DNA of 64,000 bases from Vicinamibacterales bacterium (GCA_035699745.1 DASSPH010000070.1:1-64000); one strand, 5' to 3'. Shown: positions 53,461 through 62,301, counted from the first letter of the stretch. Made by a program: numbers and translations. The notes: a model not told the origin generated them from the letters alone.

Positions 53461-54551
53461 CGGTCGCCTTCTATATCAGCGGTCACGGCTTCGGTCACGC
53501 CTCCCGTCAGATCGAGATCATCAACGCCCTCGCGGCGCGCCGCCCGGACGCGCGGGTCCTCGTCCGCTCCACGGCGGCGCGCTGGCTGCTCGAACGCACG
53601 ATCGCAGCCCGCTTCGACCTGATCCCGGATCCCACCGATACCGGCGTCATCCAGATCGACAGCCTGCGCCTCGACGCCGCCGCGACGATCGCCGCGGCGC
53701 GCGAGTTCTACCTCACGCTGGAGGCGCGCGCCGATGCCGAGGCCCGGCTGCTGCGCGCGCGGCGCGTCGATCTGGTGATCAGCGATGCGCCTCCGCTGGC
53801 GTGCGCCGCTGCCGCCAGAGCGGACCTGCCGGCAGTCGTCGTCTCGAACTTCACGTGGGACTGGATCTACGAGGGCTATCGCGAGCACCTCGCGGCCGCA
53901 CCCGATCTGATTCCGACGCTGCGGGCGGCCTATCGTCACGCCGCTGCCGCGTGGCGGCTGCCGCTGCACGGGGGGTTCGAGACGTTTGCCGGCGCGTCGC
54001 GGCCCGACACGTCGGCGGCGCGAGGCCTCACCGACGTGCCGTTCGTGGCGCGGCACTCGTCGAAGGCGCCGGCGGAGACGCGCGCGCGACTGAAGCTTCC
54101 GCCGGACAAGCGGCTCGCCCTGCCGTCGTTCGGCGGTTATGGTCTGCCCGGCCTCGACCTCGATAGCGTGAGCCTGCCGGAGGGATGGGAAATCGTCCGC
54201 GGACTGGGCGGCGCCGAGGTCTACGACGCGGGGCTCAGCTATCAGGATCTCGTCCGCGCCGTCGACGTCGTCGTCACCAAGCCCGGCTACGGCATCGTGT
54301 CGGAGTGCATCGCGAACGGCACGCCGCTCGTCTATACCGAGCGCGGCGTATTTCCCGAGTACGACGTGTTCGTGCGCGAGATGCCGAAGTACGTGCGCTG
54401 CGCGTATCTGGACAATTCGTCGGTGCTCGCCGGCCGGTGGTCCGCTGCCGTCGAACGGGCGGCGAACGCGCCGCCGCCGGCGGAGCGCCCGCGCACCGAC
54501 GGCGCCGAGGTGATTGCGGCGATGATTGCCGGCTTCCCCCGCGGCGGCTGA
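53457..54551 (+). CDS. GT-B glycosyltransferase-like protein resembling the arabinokinase N-terminal domain
   Basis: The 364-residue protein begins with TVAFYISGHGFGHASRQIEIINALAARRPDA, matching the glycosyltransferase-like N-terminal half of plant L-arabinokinase and related MGT/MurG-type enzymes. Further features are VDLVISDAPPLACAAAARADLPAVVVSNFTWDWIY and a donor-side VVVTKPGYGIVSECIANGTPLVYTERGVFPEYD. A kinase (GHMP) domain is absent here. GTG at 53457 overlaps the lon stop (GTGA). It probably transfers a sugar from a nucleotide donor; donor and acceptor are unknown. Confidence 0.82.
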
Positions 54552-54554
54552 GAT

Positions 54555-54734
54555 TCAGAACGGCGTGCCCAGCGACCTCTGACTGCGGGGTGAAGAGTTC
54601 CGCGCCGTTCTCGGTGATGTGGAGATCGGCGCCGCGGCGGCGCGCATCGATGTCAGCGACTCGAGGGGAGCCGGAGTCTGTGTGGCGGCGAGCGCGGCGG
54701 ACGACGACCAGAGAAAGTCGCGTCGGGTGCGCAT
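54555..54734 (-). pseudogene. Decayed Tat-signal gene remnant, possibly M24/Xaa-Pro peptidase-like
   Basis: The ATG at 54734 opens a 59-codon frame starting MRTRRDFLWSSSAALAAT, a good twin-arginine signal, then becomes Ser/Pro/Arg-rich and stops at 54555-54557. In another minus-strand frame the same stretch reads ADLHITENGAELFTPQSEV, like the C-terminal strand of M24 or Xaa-Pro dipeptidases (a V-x-ENGAE-x-LT pattern). The simplest explanation is a gene reduced by internal deletion and frameshift to its Tat start and a tail scrap. A short real Tat-exported peptide cannot be excluded. It lies between the glycosyltransferase and methyltransferase genes. Confidence 0.45.
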
Positions 54735-54751
54735 GCGGTCATCATGACCGC
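54735..54751. promoter_or_regulatory. 17-bp perfect palindrome
   Basis: GCGGTCAT, one central C, then ATGACCGC form an exact 8-bp inverted repeat. It begins one base upstream of the decayed Tat-signal ATG and five bases before the stop of the methyltransferase gene. It could be the binding site of a dimeric regulator for the lost gene, or part of a short terminator. Confidence 0.5.
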
Positions 54752-54756
54752 GCCGC

Positions 54757-55446
54757 TCACTTCACACAGGTGACGAGCGACCAGATGCGCGGCCAGTTCA
54801 CTTTCTCGATCGAGACCGGCTCCAGCCCGGCCTGCGCGAGAAACGCCGGCAGGTCGAGGTCCGACTTGAAGCCGATGTGAATGGTGGCCGGGGAAATCAG
54901 GCGTTCGATGCGGGACAGGATCGGGTTGGGGCTGAGGAAGTGATTCAGGAAGATGATCCGCCCGCCGGGACGGCAGACGCGGCGCATCTCCTGCGCGACC
55001 TTGACCGGATCCGGGACGACGCTGATGAGATACGGCGCGTAGACGATGTCGAACGAATCGTCGGCGAAGCGCAGGTCCGCGGCGTCCATCTGCAGGAGCC
55101 GGACGGGGGCCGCGTCGGGCCGCGCGGCGCGCTCCCGCGCCTTTTCGAGCATCGACGACGAGAAATCGATTCCCGTCACGTCCGCTTCGCGCGGATACAG
55201 CGAGAGGTTGATGCCGGTGCCGACGCCGACCTCGAGCACGCGCTCCCCCGCCTGGATGTTCATGCGGTTGATCGCCTGCAGCCGCCCCGGATGGAGCGTC
55301 GGCCCGAAGAAGAGGTCGTAGACCTTCGCGAGCTTGTCGTAGACGTTCTCGACGAAGGCGTTTTCGACGGCCGCGACCGAGAGTGCCCGTGTCGCCGCGT
55401 CTCCTGTGACGTTATCGCTATCGGGCTTTCGGTCGAATAAGGCCAT
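54757..55446 (-). CDS. PmtA-like phospholipid N-methyltransferase (class I SAM)
   Basis: The 229-residue protein has YDKLAKVYDLFFGPTLHPGRLQAINRMNIQAGERVLEVGVGTGINLSLYP, where the VLEVGVGTG SAM-binding motif and the preceding phrase match phosphatidylethanolamine N-methyltransferases of the PmtA type. Later motifs are FDIVYAPYLISVVPDP and RVCRPGGRIIFLNHF. It would methylate membrane phosphatidylethanolamine or a related amine. Ubiquinone/menaquinone methyltransferases (UbiE) are the main alternative, but the HPGRLQAINRM segment favours PmtA. Confidence 0.8.
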   Translation of the reverse strand: MALFDRKPDSDNVTGDAATRALSVAAVENAFVENVYDKLAKVYDLFFGPTLHPGRLQAINRMNIQAGERVLEVGVGTGINLSLYPREADVTGIDFSSSMLEKARERAARPDAAPVRLLQMDAADLRFADDSFDIVYAPYLISVVPDPVKVAQEMRRVCRPGGRIIFLNHFLSPNPILSRIERLISPATIHIGFKSDLDLPAFLAQAGLEPVSIEKVNWPRIWSLVTCVK

Positions 55447-55505
55447 AGGCTCGGACTATATCCCGTGTCAGACCGGACGGGCAAGAAAATGGACCAGCCG
55501 CGATC

Positions 55506-57344
55506 TCAGGCGCCGACGGCGTCGATCACGGCCAGCGCCATGCCGACGGCCTTCGGCGCGGTCGAAATTTGCACGCCCTGTACCAACGATCGGACCTCGG
55601 CGGCGATCTCGCGCGCGATGGCCAGCCCTTCGTCGGCAGCGCGCCCGGCGGTGTCGGCGCGCCGCATCCGTTCGACGACCGCGTCGGGAACGCGCACCCC
55701 GGGCACTTCGTTGGCCATGAACTCGGCGTGGCGCACGCTCTCCAGCGGCATGACGCCGGCGATCACCGGAATGCGCGGCTCGCCGATCCGCGCGAGGAAG
55801 GCGCGCAGCTCGGCGACGTCGAACACCGGCTGGGTGATCGCGAACTCGGCGCCGGCGTCGACCTTGTAGGCGAAGCGGCGCAGCTCCTCGTCGACGTTCG
55901 GCGCGCCGGGATTGACGGCGACGCCGATGTGGAACGCCGTCGGCTGGCCGATCGGCTGGCCGCCGATGTCCAGCCCGCCGTTCAGACTGTTGACCATGTT
56001 GGTCAGCCCGATCGAATCGACGTCCGCCAGGGCGGTCGCGTCCTGGTAGTCGCCGACGCGCGGGGGATCGCCGGTGACGAGCAGCAGGTTGCGGACGCCC
56101 ATCGCGTGCGCGCCCAGCAGGTCGGTCTGCATCGCGATCAGGTTTCGATCGCGGCAGGCGTAGTGCAGGATCGTCTCGACGCCGCACTGCTGCTCGATCA
56201 GGAACGCCGCCGCCAGCGCGCTCATCCGGGCGTTGGCCTGCGCCTGGTCGGGAATGTTGACGAGATCGACGCCGTGCTTCTTCAGATTGCGCGCCTGCGC
56301 GCAGAGCACGTCCGTCTGATAGCCGCGCGGCGGGGTCAACTCGACGCTGACCACGAAGCCGCCGCGGGCGAGCGTGTGCGCCATGCGCGACTTCTCGCCG
56401 CGGGCAACGCGCGGCACCGCGGGAGCGGCCGGCGCCGGCGCGCTTCCCCTGGCCGTGACCGCCGCGCCCGGCGCCAGCGAGCGCACCGCCGCTTTGATCG
56501 CGCGGATGTGATCCGGCGTCGTGCCGCAGCAGCCGCCGACCAGGCGCACGCCGGTGTTGATGAAGCGCCGTGCGTACGACGCCATGTATTCCGGCGACGA
56601 CAGATACAGGTTGCGCCCTTCGACTTCCCGCGGCTTGCCGGCGTTCGGCTGCGCGGCGAGCTTGACGTGCGCGACCTGCGCCATCCGCTCGAGCGCCTCG
56701 AGCATCGCCGCCGGCCCGACGCTGCAGTTGAGGCCGACGACGTTGGCGCCGCGCGCCTCGAGTTCGGGGACGAAGATCTCCGGCGCCACGCCGTCGAGAC
56801 TGTCGCCGTCCTCCTCGGTCGTCATCTGGGCGACGATCGGCAGGTCGCACACGCCGCGCACCGCGCGGATCGCGGCGCCGATCTCGTTCACGTCGCGGAA
56901 GGTCTCGAGCACGAACAGGTCGACGCCGCCGTCGAGCAGCGCCTGGGCCTGCTCGCGGAAGTACTGCTCCGCCTCGTCGACGCCGGTCTTCCCCCACGGC
57001 TCGACGCGGACGCCGAGCGGCCCGATCGCGCCCGCGACGTAGGCCTGATCGCGCGCCGCGTGCCGGGCGATCTTCGCGCCCTGCACGTTGATCGCGTGCA
57101 CGCGATCGGCAAGGCCGAAGGCGGCGAGCTTGACCCGATTGGCGCCGAAGGTGTTGGTCTCGATGACGTCGGCGCCGGCGCGCGCGTATTCCTTGTGCAC
57201 TTCCGCGACGAGATCGGGCTGGGTGAGATTCAGCTCGTCGAACGACCGGTTGAGGAAGATGCCGCGCGCGTACAGCATCGTCCCCATCGCGCCATCGCAG
57301 ACGAGAACGTGCTGGTCCAACTCTTCGAGGAAGGGGGTCCGCAT
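55506..57344 (-). CDS. Bifunctional homocysteine S-methyltransferase / methylenetetrahydrofolate reductase
   Basis: The 612-residue protein is a fusion. The first half is a homocysteine S-methyltransferase with zinc ligands GLNCSVGP and VGGCCGTTPDHIRA (about 15-300). The second is a MetF-like TIM barrel (about 320-600) with FVVSVELTPPRGY, LLVTGDPPRVGDYQDA and ITQPVFDVAELRAFL. There is no cobalamin-binding domain, so it differs from MetH. It could remethylate homocysteine using methyl-THF made by its own second domain, or another donor. ATG at 57344 is chosen; a TTG at 57359 could extend it and would overlap the phosphoesterase gene end by 4 bp. Confidence 0.93.
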   Translation of the reverse strand: MRTPFLEELDQHVLVCDGAMGTMLYARGIFLNRSFDELNLTQPDLVAEVHKEYARAGADVIETNTFGANRVKLAAFGLADRVHAINVQGAKIARHAARDQAYVAGAIGPLGVRVEPWGKTGVDEAEQYFREQAQALLDGGVDLFVLETFRDVNEIGAAIRAVRGVCDLPIVAQMTTEEDGDSLDGVAPEIFVPELEARGANVVGLNCSVGPAAMLEALERMAQVAHVKLAAQPNAGKPREVEGRNLYLSSPEYMASYARRFINTGVRLVGGCCGTTPDHIRAIKAAVRSLAPGAAVTARGSAPAPAAPAVPRVARGEKSRMAHTLARGGFVVSVELTPPRGYQTDVLCAQARNLKKHGVDLVNIPDQAQANARMSALAAAFLIEQQCGVETILHYACRDRNLIAMQTDLLGAHAMGVRNLLLVTGDPPRVGDYQDATALADVDSIGLTNMVNSLNGGLDIGGQPIGQPTAFHIGVAVNPGAPNVDEELRRFAYKVDAGAEFAITQPVFDVAELRAFLARIGEPRIPVIAGVMPLESVRHAEFMANEVPGVRVPDAVVERMRRADTAGRAADEGLAIAREIAAEVRSLVQGVQISTAPKAVGMALAVIDAVGA

Positions 57345-57355
57345 GTGTCGATCTG

Positions 57356-58024
57356 TCAATATTTTACCGTATTGATTCGAAGCGACGCGGTCTCAATCAG
57401 CAGGTAGCCCCGGGTGACGAGATCCAGCCCGATCGAGGGGACCCCCTCCCGGACCTGCTCCGAAAAGCGGTGATGGTGCCCGAAGAGGTGCAGCCGCGGC
57501 TTCATGGCCGCCAGGATTTCGTTGATCTGCGGCTTGCCCGCATCGGGTCCGCGCCCGTGCGGAAACGGACGGAACGGCCTGGCCGCCTCGTGGGTCAGGA
57601 GAATGTCGATGCCGCGGAGCGCCTTGCACGCGTCGACCTCCTCGCGGACGAAATGCCGCCGCTTGTCGGCGAGCTCGGTGGCTTTGGCACTGCCTTTCCT
57701 GGGATGCGGAAGATCGGCGGCCGCCGTGTCGTACCACGTCGGCGCGAAGGTGCCGCCCAGGCCGGCGATGCGCAGCGGCCCCACACTCGCGGCTGACGCA
57801 TTGGCGATGTGGTGCAGGCCTCGCGGCAGATCGCCGGCGGCAATGGCGTCGAAGTTGTCGTTGTTGCCGTGAATCCAGTGGACGTCGGCGCCAAGCGGCT
57901 CGTAGCGCCCGTGTTCATCGGCGATGTCGCCGACGCACAGCCACGCGAGGATGTCAGGATGGCGGCTGATGACGGCGCGGGCTGAATCGAAGGCGCCGTG
58001 GATGTCGCCCAGAACCCCGATCAT
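57356..58024 (-). CDS. Calcineurin-like metallophosphoesterase
   Basis: The 222-residue protein has the metallophosphoesterase motif order: VLGDIHG (D-x-H) near residues 5-10, LCVGDIAD (GD-xx-D-like), WIHGNNDN (GNH/D), ILLTHEA and HLFGHHHRF (GH-x-H). The two-metal site is complete, so hydrolysis of a phosphoester is expected; the family is too broad to name the substrate. It starts just after the octad repeat at 58029 and runs in the same direction as the methionine enzyme gene 11 bp downstream. Confidence 0.9.
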   Translation of the reverse strand: MIGVLGDIHGAFDSARAVISRHPDILAWLCVGDIADEHGRYEPLGADVHWIHGNNDNFDAIAAGDLPRGLHHIANASAASVGPLRIAGLGGTFAPTWYDTAAADLPHPRKGSAKATELADKRRHFVREEVDACKALRGIDILLTHEAARPFRPFPHGRGPDAGKPQINEILAAMKPRLHLFGHHHRFSEQVREGVPSIGLDLVTRGYLLIETASLRINTVKY

Positions 58025-58028
58025 GGGA

Positions 58029-58124
58029 GGATTTGGAAATTTGGAAATTTGGGAATTTGGAAATCTGGGAATTTGGGAATCGACAAGATTTCCAAATTTC
58101 CAGATTTCCAGATTTCCAGATTTA
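58029..58124. repeat. Octad repeat hairpin, second copy
   Basis: Left arm: GGATTTGG (58029), AAATTTGG (58037 and 58045), GAATTTGG (58053), AAATCTGG (58061) and GAATTTGG (58069). After a few bases the right arm reads AGATTTCC (58086), AAATTTCC (58094) and AGATTTCC (58102 and 58110), then AGATTTA. The arms are complementary, with a loop of about 10 bases. The right arm runs into the nuoI stop codon (58122-58124) and the left arm starts 5 bases from the phosphoesterase ATG. It separates two genes of the same strand and could terminate nuoI transcripts. Confidence 0.95.
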
Positions 58125-58547
58125 CTCGCTCGTCTGCGCGGGGACGAGCAAGTCGGCCTTGTCCCAGATGAAGTCCTTGTTGCTGTAGACCGCGAGCTCG
58201 TAGTCCTTGCCCATGAAGATCGCGGACACCGGGCAGGCTTCTTCGCAGTAGCCGCAGAAGATGCAGCGCGTCTTGTGGATCTGGTAGACCTTGGCGTAGC
58301 GCGGGCCGGCCTGCACCGTGCCGTCGTTCTCAGCCGCCTCGAGGTAAATCGCGTCCGCCGGACAGGCCACCGCGCACAGCCCGCAGGCGACGCACTTCTC
58401 GAGGCCGTTCTCGTCGCGCATGAGCACCTGTTTGCCGCGCCATTTCGGGAACACCGGGATCTTCTGGTCGGGGTAATTGACGGTCACCGGCTTCCGGAAG
58501 ATGTGCTTGAAGGTGGTGGCGAAGCCGTGGATCAACGGACGGATCAT
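58122..58547 (-). CDS. nuoI: NuoI-like NADH-quinone oxidoreductase 2[4Fe-4S] subunit
   Basis: The 141-residue protein has two [4Fe-4S] motifs, CVACGLCAVACPADAIYLEAAEN and CIFCGYCEEACPVSAIFMGKDYELA, with the YP-x-xKxPV-like opening and the C-terminal ELAVYSNKDFIWDKADLL characteristic of complex I subunit I. It carries electrons from NuoG to NuoB at the membrane. No other nuo genes are in the window, so it is solitary; many bacteria keep nuoI in the nuo cluster. Its start lies 33 bp from the divergent lytS gene. Confidence 0.9.
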   Translation of the reverse strand: MIRPLIHGFATTFKHIFRKPVTVNYPDQKIPVFPKWRGKQVLMRDENGLEKCVACGLCAVACPADAIYLEAAENDGTVQAGPRYAKVYQIHKTRCIFCGYCEEACPVSAIFMGKDYELAVYSNKDFIWDKADLLVPAQTSE

Positions 58548-58580
58548 CCTTGAATCATATCGTAAACTGCTAAGCAGACA

Positions 58581-59900
58581 GTGCCGCCGCAATCTCCCCA
58601 CCTCGCGTCGGAGCGTGACCTGCTCTTCACGCTGATGGCGCAGCTCGCCGTCGGGGCGGTCCTGTCGACGATGCTGGTGCGGTTTCCGTGGTTCAGGCGC
58701 ATCCTCCTGACCGAGAAGCGGGACTGGCCGGAGCGGCTGATCTTCGCCGCCAGCCTGGGGCTGCCGCTGACGCTGGGCGTGGTGTGGCGGCTCGTGCTCA
58801 ACAACAACGGCGCCGACCTGACCCTGTCGGGCGCGTTTCTCGCCGGGCTCCTCGCCGGCCCGTACGCGGGCGCCATCGTCGGCGTCATGCTCGGCATCCC
58901 GCCGCTGTTCGCCGGCGAATGGGGCGCGCTCCCCTTCGCGATCGGCTGCGGGTTCGCCGGCGGCGGGCTCCGCGAGATCTGCCCCAAGGAAGCGATCTGG
59001 CACTTCTCGCCGCTGTTCTTCACCGGCCTGCACCGCCACGTGTGGCGGCTGGTCCGCCGCTTCGAGATCGACTGGGTGGTGATTCTCCTGGCCACGCCGA
59101 TCGGACTCGCGCTGATTCAGCAGGCGGTCGGCTACCGCTGGCCGCTGCGGCTGTTCGTGATCCCGGCGCACACCACGGGCATGTGGGTCGCGGTGCTGAT
59201 CTGCGCGGTGCTGTCGGTCGCGATCCCGATCAAGATCTGGAACAGCGCGCGCATCGAGCATCGCCTGCAGGAGCAGGAGAAGCTGCTCATGGCATCGCGC
59301 CTCGACGCGCTCTCCAGCCAGATCAATCCGCACTTCCTGTTCAACACGCTGAGCTCGATCTCCTCGCTCACGCGATCGCAGCCGGAGACGGCGCGGACGC
59401 TCATCCTCAAGCTGTCGGGGCTGCTGCGGCGGCTGCTGCGCAGCCAGGATCACTTCGTCACGCTGCGCGAGGAGCTCGAGGCCATCGACGAGTACCTCGA
59501 CATCGAGAGCATCCGCTTCGGTCCGTCGCTGACGATCGAGAAGCACATCGATCCGGCGACGCTCGGGCTGGTGGTTCCGAGCATGATTCTGCAGCCGCTG
59601 GTCGAGAATTCCATCAAGCACGGCCTCGCGCAGAAGCTGGGCGAGGGACGGATCACCATCCGCAGCCTCCGCGAGCGCGACCACGCGATCATCGACGTCA
59701 TCGACAACGGCATCGGCATCCCCGCGACGGAGGCGGGGCGGGTCCGCGGCACCGGCATCGGCCTGCGCAACGTCAACGAGCGGCTGCGGGTGATCTACGG
59801 CGCCAACTACCAGCTGCAGCTCGACAGCGTGCCGGGCCAGGGGACGTGCGCGCGCGTGGTGATTCCCGAGACCACCGTCGCAGACCGGATCACCGCATGA
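58581..59900 (+). CDS. lytS: LytS-type sensor histidine kinase
   Basis: The 439-residue protein has five to six transmembrane helices in a 5TM-LYT-like arrangement (about 18-215, including LAGPYAGAIVGVMLGIPPLFAGEWGALPFAIGCGFAGG). A His_kinase domain follows, with SSQINPHFLFNTLSSISSL (phosphorylated His in NPHFLFN), and an HATPase domain with VPSMILQPLVENSIKHGLA (N-box), IDVIDNGIGI and GTGIGLRNVNERL. The start is GTG at 58581. It overlaps its cognate LytTR regulator gene by ATGA. Confidence 0.93.
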   Translation: MPPQSPHLASERDLLFTLMAQLAVGAVLSTMLVRFPWFRRILLTEKRDWPERLIFAASLGLPLTLGVVWRLVLNNNGADLTLSGAFLAGLLAGPYAGAIVGVMLGIPPLFAGEWGALPFAIGCGFAGGGLREICPKEAIWHFSPLFFTGLHRHVWRLVRRFEIDWVVILLATPIGLALIQQAVGYRWPLRLFVIPAHTTGMWVAVLICAVLSVAIPIKIWNSARIEHRLQEQEKLLMASRLDALSSQINPHFLFNTLSSISSLTRSQPETARTLILKLSGLLRRLLRSQDHFVTLREELEAIDEYLDIESIRFGPSLTIEKHIDPATLGLVVPSMILQPLVENSIKHGLAQKLGEGRITIRSLRERDHAIIDVIDNGIGIPATEAGRVRGTGIGLRNVNERLRVIYGANYQLQLDSVPGQGTCARVVIPETTVADRITA

Positions 59901-60679
59901 CGTCGGCGGCGCCGCTGCGCGCGATCGTGGTGGACGACGAACAGCTCGCGCGCGACGAGGTCTGCTTTCTGCTCGATCAGCTCGGCGGGGTCGAGGTGGT
60001 CGCGCAGGCGGGAAACGGTGTCGACGCGCTGACCGTAATAGAGGAGTACCAGCCGGAGCTGGTGCTGCTCGACGTCCAGATGCCCGGACTGACCGGGTTC
60101 GAGGTCGCGCGGCGGGTCGTCCAGGCCGGGATGGACTGCCACATCGTGTTCGTGACGGCGTTCGACCAGTACGCGCTCGACGCCTTCGAAGTCAACGCGG
60201 TGGACTACCTGCTGAAGCCGGTCGAGCCGGGGCGGCTGGCGACCGCGGTCGACCGCGTCCGGAAGCGCCTGGCGGCGGAAAAGGGGCCGCAGCGCGCCGA
60301 CCTGGATCAGCTCCTCCAGATGCTGGGGGACCGGCAGGGGCGGCGGGAACAGCTGGCCATCAAGGTGGACGAGCGGTTCCTGCTGGTGCATGCAGACGAG
60401 GTGGTCCATGCCTCGGTCGAGGACGACCAGATCCGGGTTGTAACGAACAGCTTGTCAGGAACGTCCAACTATCGGACACTGGATGAACTCCAGACCCGGC
60501 TGGATCCGGCCGTGTTCTGGCGGGTGCACCGGTCGCACCTGGTGAACATCAATAAAATCAAGGAGATCGTGCCCTGGTTCAGCCGCAACTACATCCTCCG
60601 GATGAAGGACGGCAAGGGCAGTGAGATCCCTGTGAGCCGGTCGCAGACGCGGCGGCTCCGCGAGTATCTGAAGCTATGA
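59897..60679 (+). CDS. lytR: LytTR-type response regulator
   Basis: The 260-residue protein has a receiver domain with the acidic pair near 13-14, phospho-acceptor Asp59 (LVLLDVQMPGLTGFE) and the Lys of YLLKPVEP. A linker leads to the LytTR DNA-binding domain (about 155-258; LAIKVDERFLLVHADEVVHASVEDDQIRVV, then FWRVHRSHLVNINKIKEIVPWFSRNYILRMKDGKGSEIPVSRSQTRRLREYL). It pairs with LytS and overlaps both neighbours by ATGA. In other bacteria LytS/LytTR systems control envelope or autolysis genes; here lepB and the CDF gene are co-transcribed. Confidence 0.95.
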   Translation: MTSAAPLRAIVVDDEQLARDEVCFLLDQLGGVEVVAQAGNGVDALTVIEEYQPELVLLDVQMPGLTGFEVARRVVQAGMDCHIVFVTAFDQYALDAFEVNAVDYLLKPVEPGRLATAVDRVRKRLAAEKGPQRADLDQLLQMLGDRQGRREQLAIKVDERFLLVHADEVVHASVEDDQIRVVTNSLSGTSNYRTLDELQTRLDPAVFWRVHRSHLVNINKIKEIVPWFSRNYILRMKDGKGSEIPVSRSQTRRLREYLKL

Positions 60680-61368
60680 ACGACAGCAATCACGATCCGC
60701 GATTCGACGCACCGCCGCCGCCGGCCCACGACGCGCCGCCGGACGCTGACGTGTTCCATCCCGCGGACCCGGTGCTTGGCACGGCTGCCGATCCGAGCCT
60801 CGGTCCGTCCGCCGCCCCGCCGCCGCCCGTCGACAACGCGTCGGTGTGGCTGAATCGCGTCGGCGAGGAACTGGTCGCCTGGCTGAAGACGCTGGCGTCG
60901 GCCGCCGTCTACGCGACGCTGATCGTGACCTTCGGCTTCCAGGTCGCCCGCGTGGAAGGCATGAGCATGGCGCCGACGCTGCAGGACCAGGATCGGCTGA
61001 TCGTCAACAAGCTCGCCTACCGGCTCGGCGATCCCAAGGTCGGCGACATCGTGATGCTCTACTATCCGCTCAAGCCGGAGAAATCCTTCGTCAAGCGGAT
61101 CATCGCCGAAGAAGGCGATCAGGTCCGGATCGTGGACGGCCGCGTCTATCGCAACGACGTCCCGCTGGACGACAGCTTCGTGCCGCCCGACTACCGCAGC
61201 CACGACGACTGGGGCCCGAAGATCATCGACGAGGGCTACTACTTCGTCATGGGCGATCACCGCAACAACAGCTCCGACAGCCGGCACTGGGGACTGGTGC
61301 CCAAGAAGTACATCATCGGCAAGGTCCAGCTGCGCTGGTGGCCGATGGGGCACGCGAAGGTGTTCTGA
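60676..61368 (+). CDS. lepB: Signal peptidase I
   Basis: The 230-residue protein has one strong membrane helix (AAVYATLIVTFGFQVA, about 76-92), then the catalytic Ser97 (GMSMAPTL), Lys140 (SFVKRIIAEEGD) and box E GDHRNNSSDSRHWG. It removes signal peptides at the outer face of the inner membrane. The first 55 residues are a Pro/Ala/Asp-rich disordered cytoplasmic tail, longer than usual. It overlaps the regulator stop by ATGA, and its own stop TGA overlaps a CTG that probably starts the next gene. Confidence 0.95.
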   Translation: MNDSNHDPRFDAPPPPAHDAPPDADVFHPADPVLGTAADPSLGPSAAPPPPVDNASVWLNRVGEELVAWLKTLASAAVYATLIVTFGFQVARVEGMSMAPTLQDQDRLIVNKLAYRLGDPKVGDIVMLYYPLKPEKSFVKRIIAEEGDQVRIVDGRVYRNDVPLDDSFVPPDYRSHDDWGPKIIDEGYYFVMGDHRNNSSDSRHWGLVPKKYIIGKVQLRWWPMGHAKVF

Positions 61369-62240
61369 TCCCGGCGCGCCACCAGGAAGTCTCGCGGGTA
61401 CTGACGCGGGTCCTGGTTCTCAACCTGGCCGTGGCGGCGGCGAAGCTCGTGCTCGGCTACGCCACCGGCGCGGTCAGCGTCCTCTCGGACGGCTTTCACT
61501 CTCTCACCGACTCCGCGTCGAACATCATCGGGCTCGTCGGGCTGCGCGCCGCGGGCAAGCCGCCCGACGCCGAGCATCCGTACGGCCACCGCAAGTTCGA
61601 GACGCTCGCCGCCGCCGCGATCTTCATCTTCCTCGTCTTCGCCGTCATGGAGATCGGCCGCACGGCGGTGGCGCGCTTCGGCAACCCGGTGCCGCCGGCG
61701 GTGACGTGGGTCAGCTTCGCGGTGATGGTGGCGACGCTGCTGGTCAACATGTGGGTGGTGCGCTACGAGGCGGGCCGCGGGCGGGCGCTGGGCAGCGAGC
61801 TGCTGCTCGCCGATGCGGTCCACACGCGGACCGACGTGTACGCCACCGTCGGCGTGCTCGCCTCGCTCGCAGGGGTCGCGTTCGGCTATCCGGTTCTGGA
61901 CCCGATCGCCGGCGTCGCCATCGCCATCGTGATCGCGCGGACGTCGTTCGACATCGCCCGGGACACGTCGAGCATCCTCGCGGATCGCATGGTCATGGAC
62001 GAGGACGACATCCGGCGGGTGGTGATGAGCGTCCCCGAGGTGATCGGCTGCCATCACATCCGGACCCGCGGCTCGCTGGATCACGTCTTTCTCGACCTGC
62101 ACGTCTGGTTTCCGGAGGCGATGCCGCTGGTGCAGGCGCATTCGCTGTCGCACGAGGTGAAGGATCGGCTGATCGCGCGTTTCCCGCAGATCGCCGATGC
62201 CATCATCCACATCGAGCCGCCGCCCAACGCGAATACCTGA
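61365..62240 (+). CDS. Cation diffusion facilitator family transporter (probable CTG start)
   Basis: The 291-residue protein has six transmembrane helices: VLVLNLAVAAAKLVLGYATGAVSVLSDGFHSLTDSASNIIGL contains the metal-binding H/D-x3-D pattern (D..HSLTD), HPYGHRKFE follows, and a later LLLADAVHTRTDVYATVGV holds the second pair (H-x3-D). A cytoplasmic C-terminal domain ends PQIADAIIHIEPP. It exports Zn2+, Fe2+ or related metals. No in-frame ATG, GTG or TTG exists in the right place; CTG at 61365, overlapping the lepB TGA (CTGA), fits both length and the pattern of coupled starts in this operon. Confidence 0.85.
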   Translation: MIPARHQEVSRVLTRVLVLNLAVAAAKLVLGYATGAVSVLSDGFHSLTDSASNIIGLVGLRAAGKPPDAEHPYGHRKFETLAAAAIFIFLVFAVMEIGRTAVARFGNPVPPAVTWVSFAVMVATLLVNMWVVRYEAGRGRALGSELLLADAVHTRTDVYATVGVLASLAGVAFGYPVLDPIAGVAIAIVIARTSFDIARDTSSILADRMVMDEDDIRRVVMSVPEVIGCHHIRTRGSLDHVFLDLHVWFPEAMPLVQAHSLSHEVKDRLIARFPQIADAIIHIEPPPNANT

Positions 62241-62301
62241 GCCCGCACCGCGCGCGAACCGCGCCCGGGGCCATGGGCTGGATCGTCTCGTTCGAGGACG
62301 C

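Noticed and set aside
55506-57344. Cobalamin-dependent methionine synthase (MetH)
   Set aside because: The N-terminal homocysteine domain matches, but there is no B12-binding or activation domain; the second half is MetF-like, so the bifunctional enzyme is a better call.
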